Virus record (IMG/VR): IMGVR_UViG_3300003894_000270
Span: 1 to 20,554 of that record
Direction: 5' to 3' (one strand)
DNA length: 20,554 nucleotides
DNA from: a virus
Each line of letters starts with the position of its first letter. Positions within the stretch are counted from its first letter, which is position 1. The position numbers and the translations under genes were made by a program. Of the stretch, positions 15,249 to 20,554 are shown piece by piece. Under the pieces are notes generated by a model. The model saw nothing but the letters and a program-made list of their open reading frames with translations. It made no database searches and had not been told where the DNA came from.

Positions 15249-15662
15249 ATGGCTGGACTCACTGAAAGCTGGATACAAGAGAAACGTGCTCAAGGTAACT
15301 CTGTTGCCGGTAGCGGCGATGACTACGCGGTTGCTGTCATTGATGACACGGAAGATGACTATGTCATTCTTTACGACCTCACTGACGGACACCCGCTTCG
15401 TGTCCCTGCTGCTGACAGGCAGTACATGCTTGCCAAGCGCAAACCTCTTGTAAAAAGTGAACGGGTTCAGTGGTTCCGAACTCCTAACGGAAGAGGGATG
15501 TATCAATCTGCTCCCGGTGGAGTTCAACCTGTATATTCTGAGACCCCGCCTGCGACAACGCAGCCAACCAGAACCCCTGAACTAATTACTCAGGGTGGAG
15601 GTAAAAGTGTTCGGCGCAGTCGTAAACGCGGAAAGCGCGGCAGAGGAAAGAGGTCATTGTAG
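15249..15662 (+). CDS. Small head-cluster protein with basic tail
   Basis: A 137-aa protein; AGGAA overlapping the capsid gene stop serves as ribosome-binding site. Residues about 25-80 look like a compact beta domain (DDYAVAVIDDTEDDYVILYDL). The C-terminal 20 residues are almost entirely Arg, Lys, Gly and Ser (SVRRSRKRGKRGRGKRSL), a likely nucleic-acid contact. I do not recognise a family. The stop overlaps the next start (TAGTG). A completion or decoration protein is possible. Confidence 0.7.
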   Translation: MAGLTESWIQEKRAQGNSVAGSGDDYAVAVIDDTEDDYVILYDLTDGHPLRVPAADRQYMLAKRKPLVKSERVQWFRTPNGRGMYQSAPGGVQPVYSETPPATTQPTRTPELITQGGGKSVRRSRKRGKRGRGKRSL

Positions 15663-16147
15663 TGGTAATCAGTAATCACGCCCGACCTAGCGAATTAGTT
15701 CTTGAGCAGGCAGCAGATAGTATTCGTGATAAAGCACGTTCACTTTCTTCGTTTGCCGAAATCTTGAATGAGTTCGAGAGGCGTTTTGGCGACCTTGAGG
15801 GCAACCTCAAAGGTTTGGATTTTGTGAGTGCAGATTCCGCATACCTGCTTCAACCGCAGAAGGATGGCTCTTATTCCCCTGTCGTCCGCAACATTCGCCC
15901 CGGTCAACTCGCTACCGCACTAGAGCGCGGGTTCCTTCCTTTGGCTCACGATGTCTATTTGACAGCGTTAGAGACTTCTGAAGACCGCATGAATTCTGGT
16001 AAGAGTGGTGATGAAACTCAGGCGGGGTCGCAGTCCGAACAGAAAACTGCAAAGGCTCGTCCATTCAAGTGCGACCAGTGTGGAACCTCGACAACTACTA
16101 AGCGAAGACTCAACAGTCACGTAGCTAAGAAGCATGGAGGCTCGTAA
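15662..16147 (+). CDS. Protein with C-terminal C2H2 zinc finger
   Basis: A 161-aa protein from GTG 15662, with AGAGG eight bases upstream; the GTG overlaps the preceding TAG. Residues 1-105 form a mostly helical domain of unknown family. About 106-130 is a polar linker. The last 27 residues hold a classical zinc finger, C137-x2-C140-x12-H153-x4-H158, with the usual Phe two residues before the first Cys and Leu three before the first His. This is the eukaryote-like spacing rather than the C-x2-C-x9-H spacing of bacterial Ros/MucR. The finger may bind DNA or a protein partner. Sitting in the capsid cluster, it could be a head-completion protein or a cargo protein that binds packaged DNA. Confidence 0.75.
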   Translation: MVISNHARPSELVLEQAADSIRDKARSLSSFAEILNEFERRFGDLEGNLKGLDFVSADSAYLLQPQKDGSYSPVVRNIRPGQLATALERGFLPLAHDVYLTALETSEDRMNSGKSGDETQAGSQSEQKTAKARPFKCDQCGTSTTTKRRLNSHVAKKHGGS

Positions 16148-16470
16148 TGAGCATCGGAATCCCTCGCATCCGAGATGCGAACACCGAGACTCTGAGCGGG
16201 ACTAAAGTCCTAACTGCTGCTGATGCTTATCACCAGAACCTCGACTGCGGTGGCAGTGCGAGAGAGGTGGATTTGCCATCAGGTACAGGCACTCAGGGCG
16301 GCGAAGTGATGATTACTAACGCCAGCGATGCTGCGGAAGCAATCACCGTAAAGCAGTCTGATTCATCGACCACGGTTATCGTGATCGACCAGAACCAGTC
16401 TGCCAAGCTAGTTTGTAACGGCGTATCTGCCGCTGCAGGTTGGCAGGCGGTAGGTATCACTGAGTCCTAA
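16147..16470 (+). CDS. Small beta-rich structural protein
   Basis: A 107-aa protein with GGAGG six bases before its ATG and a TAATG overlap with the previous gene. The pattern of short strands and glycines, with GGEVMITNASDAAEAITVKQSD and a final GWQAVGI, matches small beta-sandwich proteins found as capsid decorations or as heads of fibres. No named family can be given. It is the last gene before the hairpin pair, so it probably closes the head transcription unit. Confidence 0.65.
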   Translation: MSIGIPRIRDANTETLSGTKVLTAADAYHQNLDCGGSAREVDLPSGTGTQGGEVMITNASDAAEAITVKQSDSSTTVIVIDQNQSAKLVCNGVSAAAGWQAVGITES

Positions 16471-16482
16471 ACCAGACTCTCC

Positions 16483-16533
16483 GTCGGGGGCTGTACTTTG
16501 CAGCCCCCGGCAACACCCTGATATGGTTCAGGG
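16483..16533 (+). terminator. Tandem hairpins, possible transcription terminator
   Basis: CGGGGGCTG (16485-16493) pairs perfectly with CAGCCCCCG (16501-16509) around a 7-base loop, and two more pairs (one G-U) extend the stem to 16483-16511. CCCTGA (16516-16521) then pairs with TCAGGG (16528-16533). The first stem is strong, but no T-run follows it directly; a short TTTT occurs at 16543-16546. It lies in the 93-base gap between head and tail genes. It may act as a partial terminator, an RNA processing site or a barrier to exonucleases. Confidence 0.65.
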
Positions 16534-16563
16534 ACACCCATATTTTCGAGAACGAGGTCTTAG

Positions 16564-17397
16564 ATGCCCACTCAAATTACAGGCGCAGTAAACCGTGAAC
16601 TTAGGTCTGCTGGATATGTAGCAGGCGGTCTTGCAGCCACAACAACGGTGAAAACCGCAGGTTTCCCAACCGGAACCCGTAATCTTTACCTGTCTTGCCA
16701 CAACCTAAGTTCAGCTACAGTAGTTGAGTACACACTCAACCCTTGGCTAACGGTTCTGAAAACCACAGATTCCGGTGCTACTTTCACTGATTACTCAGTA
16801 GAAGCACAAAACGACTCTGCTGACGCTGACATCACACTTTCGTCTTTGGACACAGTTGCTAACGGCGAAGCATTATTTATCGGAGCAACCGTTCCTTTCC
16901 GTGGATTGCAGTTTGATCTTGAAGACCTGAACGACACAGCTTCAGTTCTTACAATCAGCTACTACAACGGAACTACTTGGGCAGACACATCGAACTCTGA
17001 CGGAACAGACGTTGGCGGTGACACGCTCAAGCAAGACGGTGCTAACACTTGGACGATTAACTCAGCTTGGGTGTCGGAGCAATTCCGCAACATCATGGCT
17101 AAAGATAACGAGCCGTTCAAGCCAACTTATGTTCAGCCTGCTGGTGCTAGAGAGCATGTATCTTCACTTTACTGGGTACGTCTTGAAGTATCGGCGGCAC
17201 TTGATTCCTCTACAACGGCTAACAGCATTCACGCCCTCAACCGTTCAGAGAGATATGCACAGCTTGTTCTAAACCAGAACCACAACCAAGCCTTGAAGAC
17301 AGGGTTCGGGGGCTTTGGTTCGCTCGAATACAGCACTGACGCTGGCACAGCAGACTTGGTTGCTAATGTCGGCAGTGGAGATGGTTACTTTGGCTAG
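16564..17397 (+). CDS. Beta-sandwich tail or connector protein
   Basis: A 277-aa protein with GAGG six bases before its ATG. The sequence is Thr/Ser/Asn/Asp-rich with alternating strands. Residues about 115-225 carry FRGLQFDLEDLND, ISYYNGTTWADTSNSDGTD and YWVRLEVSAAL, a pattern seen in beta-sandwich domains of phage structural proteins. No enzymatic motif is seen. It follows the hairpin pair and starts the second structural cluster. A tail tube, spike-base or collar protein is possible. The end overlaps the next gene. Confidence 0.6.
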   Translation: MPTQITGAVNRELRSAGYVAGGLAATTTVKTAGFPTGTRNLYLSCHNLSSATVVEYTLNPWLTVLKTTDSGATFTDYSVEAQNDSADADITLSSLDTVANGEALFIGATVPFRGLQFDLEDLNDTASVLTISYYNGTTWADTSNSDGTDVGGDTLKQDGANTWTINSAWVSEQFRNIMAKDNEPFKPTYVQPAGAREHVSSLYWVRLEVSAALDSSTTANSIHALNRSERYAQLVLNQNHNQALKTGFGGFGSLEYSTDAGTADLVANVGSGDGYFG

Positions 17398-17884
17398 AAA
17401 CTCTAACTCTCATATCCGAATGGTTCAGAAGCCAGATATGACAGTGGCAACAGTTGACGCTCCCGGTGGCATCGTCACCAAGTCAGGGAAGCGAATCACT
17501 GCCAAGGTCGTGGTTGCTGATACCGCTACCGGATACGGAGACAAAGAGTCACTCGCTGCGATGACCGGAGACACCGTTGCAAGAGTCTCGACTGACTCCA
17601 AGGCTGGTGACAGGGCTTACGAGTCCGCTCTGGAGCAATACGAAGCCGACAGGGTCGTTGAGAAACGCAGGATAGCTAACATATCTCGTTTCTCTAAGGC
17701 TCCTGCGGTAAAGATGGAGTACACGCCATCCACGGACACATGGGATGTGGACTGGTTGGACGAAGACGAGGCTACTGGCATTGTCACTCCACGTAGCAAG
17801 AAGTTAACCGACGCTCAAACTGGGTACATGTACCAGCAGTACCAAGAAGCACAACTGTCAAAGAAGATTCAGAAGGATGAGTAA
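17381..17884 (+). CDS. Unknown structural-cluster protein, 167 aa
   Basis: The start is uncertain. ATG 17381 touches GGAG with no spacing; TTG 17390 in the same frame is nine bases after GGAG and may be the true start; ATG 17420 has no ribosome-binding site. The frame is open back to 17315, inside the previous gene. The protein has an N-terminal part with short strands and Gly (VDAPGGIVTKSGKRITAKVVVADTA within about 20-50), a charged helix (about 80-105) and a C-terminal charged helix. No family is recognised. It overlaps the previous and the following gene, so it is part of the same translation unit. Confidence 0.65.
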   Translation: MVTLARNSNSHIRMVQKPDMTVATVDAPGGIVTKSGKRITAKVVVADTATGYGDKESLAAMTGDTVARVSTDSKAGDRAYESALEQYEADRVVEKRRIANISRFSKAPAVKMEYTPSTDTWDVDWLDEDEATGIVTPRSKKLTDAQTGYMYQQYQEAQLSKKIQKDE

Positions 17885-19173
17885 TGACAACCACCACGCT
17901 GAACACGATGCTTCCCGCATTCGGGCGGTTCATTGGCGCGTATATAGGCACGTTTTCTACAACAACTAATATCACGACTAGCACAGCCCTTGTTTCGACA
18001 GGGCTTACTTCGTATTTTGAGGATAACGACCAGTTAAATGACTCCTTCGCTTATATCAAGGGGACTAATAACAATGGTGTGTCTAGGTCTGTCCTCGATC
18101 ATGTTGGGTCTACTGGTGCTCTTGATCTTAGGGGCGTTGTTCTAGCTGCTGAGTCAGGGTCTGTCGACTTCGACCTGTACCGATACGACCCTGCTCAAAT
18201 GATTGACGCGCTGAACGACGCTCGCCTTGCTGCGTTCCCTACTCTCTACTCCAGAAAGTACGACCGTACCCTTTACGGTGTTCCTGACCAGAAGACTTAC
18301 GCTCGTCCTACCAGTATTGAGCCGGGCTACACGCGGAAGATATTCGTTGAGAACCGCATAGACGCTAACTCTTTTGCGGACAACATTGCGAAGTCAAAAG
18401 ATATCGACTTTGAGGGAGACCTCACTGATTGGTCAACGACTAATATCACCCTTACTGCTGAAGTTGACACCAACGAACCCGACAATCTGATGGTGTTTGC
18501 TGGTGACCAGTCGGGTAAACATGTGGTTGGAGCGTCATCGTTAGGGAGCAGTTATGTATCCGTCGATAACCCAACTAATTACGATGGCGAAGAAATCAAC
18601 GTCACTGTGTGGGTCTATTGCAGGACAGCCAGTCGAGTATCGGCTGCAATCAGCGTGGATGGTGGTACGGCAGTCACAGGGTCTACCCACTCTGGAAGTG
18701 GTTGGGAACGACTCTCAGTCACCACCGTTCTGGGTGCTGTCAGCACTTCACTTCGAGTTGGAGTCTACGCAACGTCAGGCACTGCACTCACTTTCTATGC
18801 GGATGAACTAATTGCCACTGCTGGTCGGACGGAAGCACAGCGTCCATACTCAGACCCACTCCCCTTCTTCCGGGAGACCGGAGATGACATTTACATTCCA
18901 TACACCATTCCTGCGTCACAGCAGATAGTGGTAGAGGGGATGGGTCTCTTGAGTAGTGTTTCCTCTGGCACAGATACGATGGAGATCGGCGGGACTCAAT
19001 TGCAGCGGTTATACGCGTACGCTGCCGTTGAGTTCTTCCAAGGCGACATTGACCAGTTAGATGACGATGAACAGCAAGCAGCACTTCGTAAGCTGACAAG
19101 GTTCCGTCGAAGGATTGAGTCAGGGCAGGGGATGATGGCTTCTATTTCTAAGAAGAAAGTTCCACAGTTCTAA
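17884..19173 (+). CDS. Tail/neck protein with inserted jelly-roll domain
   Basis: A 429-aa protein with AAGGA six bases before its ATG and TAATG overlap. Residues about 1-165 and 320-429 are alpha/beta and seem to form one structural body: an early helix with AQMIDALNDARLAAFPTLY and a late helix pair with LDDDEQQAALRKLTRFRRRIE, as in head-tail adaptor proteins. In between, residues about 172-313 form a separate beta-rich domain with DFEGDLTDWS, a central INVTVWVY strand, SGWERLSVT and FYADELIAT, the pattern of carbohydrate-binding-module-like jelly-rolls. The insert may bind host or matrix sugars. Assignment as adaptor is inference from helices and from the propeller-like protein that follows. 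Confidence 0.55.
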   Translation: MTTTTLNTMLPAFGRFIGAYIGTFSTTTNITTSTALVSTGLTSYFEDNDQLNDSFAYIKGTNNNGVSRSVLDHVGSTGALDLRGVVLAAESGSVDFDLYRYDPAQMIDALNDARLAAFPTLYSRKYDRTLYGVPDQKTYARPTSIEPGYTRKIFVENRIDANSFADNIAKSKDIDFEGDLTDWSTTNITLTAEVDTNEPDNLMVFAGDQSGKHVVGASSLGSSYVSVDNPTNYDGEEINVTVWVYCRTASRVSAAISVDGGTAVTGSTHSGSGWERLSVTTVLGAVSTSLRVGVYATSGTALTFYADELIATAGRTEAQRPYSDPLPFFRETGDDIYIPYTIPASQQIVVEGMGLLSSVSSGTDTMEIGGTQLQRLYAYAAVEFFQGDIDQLDDDEQQAALRKLTRFRRRIESGQGMMASISKKKVPQF

Positions 19174-20554
19174 TGGCAACCGCAGGAAAAAACGCAGACA
19201 TTGTCATCTCCAATGCTGATGGAAGCACCAATCAGGTAGCCCTGACGCTCTGGAGGGACGACCCAAGCCGACCGGGAGGGGTAGAAGAGGCTCCTGTCCC
19301 TACAACGCCTGCGGCGCAGGCTCAGGGCGAAAGTAACTACTCTGCAATTAGCCCTGAGTTTGGTCGTGTCTACTCTCAGTCAGACTGGACTCACGGTTTT
19401 GGCATGGCTCATGTAGAAGACCATGTCCAGAACAGCAAGTACGGGTACTCCGATGGAGTGCTTTGCATGTTTGAGAACGAACTTGTTCCGGGCTACCGTG
19501 AAGACGATGTTGACGCAATCATCAAGAACGGTCGAATGGAAGAGGGTGGAATAGGTGGCTGGAAAGACGGAACAAATACAACAGCTACCGCAAGCACGTC
19601 ATCCAAAAACGGTAGTTACGCTCTTCAAGTTACGGCAGATGCAAATGGTGGAACATGTACCCAGAACTATCTTGGGACGGATTCTGTCTTACAGGGTAAA
19701 CAGATTACTGCTGTCGCTTATGTCAAGCGTACTTCCGGGTCAGGCACGATTTCTTTCAGCATTGCAGACGGAGTAGGAACAACTACTTCAAGCACTTCGT
19801 CCTCTACGGACTGGGCACTTCTTCAAGTAACCAGAACTATTGATGCTTCAGCGACAGCTATCCAGTTCATCTTTACGTTGTCGACCAGCGGTGATGTATT
19901 TCTGATTGATGATGTGGGAGTTATTCCTACAGGTGGTAGTGAGTGGAAGTCTCGACCTGTCAAGTTCGGTAGTGACCACTATGCCACCATGGGTCGTTGC
20001 ATTATGAAGTGGGATGAAGACGACGACGTGTTCCTTCCGGTCTACGTTGACGGTTCTCACGAAATAACTTCTCTGGTTCCCTTCGAGTCCAATCTGTATG
20101 CAGGGCGTGGTTCCAACAACAACTATCTCTACAGTTCTAACGGAACGACTTGGAGCAACCCTGCTACGAACTCAGGTAACGCTCGCCTAGCTAAGTTTTT
20201 TGCAGTTGTGAAGAACGCTCGTGGTGACTGGGCGTTGATGAAAACCCGCGCCAACCAGATATCTATTGCAGTTGACCCGACAGACACTGCTAATTGGGGC
20301 GCAGAAATAAAAGTAGGAGACCCTGACCGTAATGTCACATCGCTTACTTCCGCTGCAGGTACTGCCTACGTCGGACGGGATGGTCTCTTTGTATATGACG
20401 CGAGAACGAACCTCTTCTCTGACGTTGAGCCTGATGCTAACTTCTTTGCCTCAACGAATAACTTCAAGGCAGCTATCGGTAGAGGTGGAGCAATCTGGGC
20501 ATCAGGTGGTGAGCAAACCTTCTGGAACGCTGCTCCGACCGGAAGAGGAACTAA
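19173..20554 (+). CDS. Tail protein with jelly-roll and propeller-like region (partial)
   Basis: The ATG overlaps the previous stop (TAATG) and the frame stays open to the window end, giving at least 460 residues without a stop. Residues about 1-117 include an Ala/Pro/Gln-rich linker. Residues about 118-254 are a jelly-roll of the same type as in the preceding protein (NGRMEEGGIGGW, a KNGSYALQVTA strand and VFLIDDVGVI). From about 260 onward there are repeated blade-like units, with LYAGRGSNNNYLYSSNGTTW resembling an Asp-box and further lines such as TSAAGTAYVGRDGLFVYD. A beta-propeller after an adaptor gene recalls the tail nozzle of T7-like phages, but a receptor-binding or tail-fibre protein is equally possible. 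The 3' end lies outside the window. Confidence 0.65.
   Translation, partial: MATAGKNADIVISNADGSTNQVALTLWRDDPSRPGGVEEAPVPTTPAAQAQGESNYSAISPEFGRVYSQSDWTHGFGMAHVEDHVQNSKYGYSDGVLCMFENELVPGYREDDVDAIIKNGRMEEGGIGGWKDGTNTTATASTSSKNGSYALQVTADANGGTCTQNYLGTDSVLQGKQITAVAYVKRTSGSGTISFSIADGVGTTTSSTSSSTDWALLQVTRTIDASATAIQFIFTLSTSGDVFLIDDVGVIPTGGSEWKSRPVKFGSDHYATMGRCIMKWDEDDDVFLPVYVDGSHEITSLVPFESNLYAGRGSNNNYLYSSNGTTWSNPATNSGNARLAKFFAVVKNARGDWALMKTRANQISIAVDPTDTANWGAEIKVGDPDRNVTSLTSAAGTAYVGRDGLFVYDARTNLFSDVEPDANFFASTNNFKAAIGRGGAIWASGGEQTFWNAAPTGRGT

Noticed and set aside
17315-17380. N-terminal extension of the 167-aa protein back to 17315
   Set aside because: It would overlap the previous gene by over 80 bases, with no ribosome-binding site and an unconvincing N-terminal sequence.

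Overview
The window is one continuous stretch of a tailed double-stranded DNA bacteriophage (Caudoviricetes type), covering its packaging and virion-structure genes. Every gene I support is on the + strand. Most junctions overlap (TAATG or TAGTG) or abut, and Shine-Dalgarno sequences of the GGAGG/AAGGA type precede most starts, so a bacterial host is likely. I cannot name the host: there is no tRNA, integrase or host gene here, and the proteins look like divergent environmental phage.

Left end (1 to about 584): no convincing gene. It holds short repeats, two hairpins, and two copies of a module built from TATACCGGGA, an inverted AAGTCA arm and three TGTGACTT repeats about one helical turn apart. 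An AT-rich stretch and a long inverted repeat follow. The layout resembles an iteron origin, a partition site or a complex operator. Next come a small protein of possible ribbon-helix-helix fold (585-764) and a Cys/His-rich protein (792-1049), each preceded by the same roughly 32-bp leader.

Packaging (1042-5370): a helix-turn-helix-like candidate small terminase, a 62-aa basic protein, a 41-codon zinc-knuckle reading frame joined to it by an A_AAA_AAG heptamer, the large terminase (Walker A, Walker B, RNase H-type nuclease) and the portal.

Large virion proteins (5370-13499): a 57-aa protein, a 958-aa Ala/Gln-rich repeat-bearing protein and a 1692-aa giant protein lie between portal and capsid. 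They are candidates for internal, ejected proteins, which would suit a podovirus-like virion; this is inference.

Capsid and tail (13553-20554): a probable scaffold, the major capsid protein, a small basic-tailed protein, a protein ending in a classical C2H2 zinc finger, a small beta-rich protein, a pair of hairpins at 16483-16533, then beta-rich tail or connector proteins. The last two genes both carry a carbohydrate-binding-module-like jelly-roll, and the last one, which looks propeller-like, runs off the window.

The parts most worth a second look are the phased-repeat region with its adjacent small gene, the possible programmed -1 frameshift, the C2H2 finger in the capsid cluster, and the giant protein between portal and scaffold.
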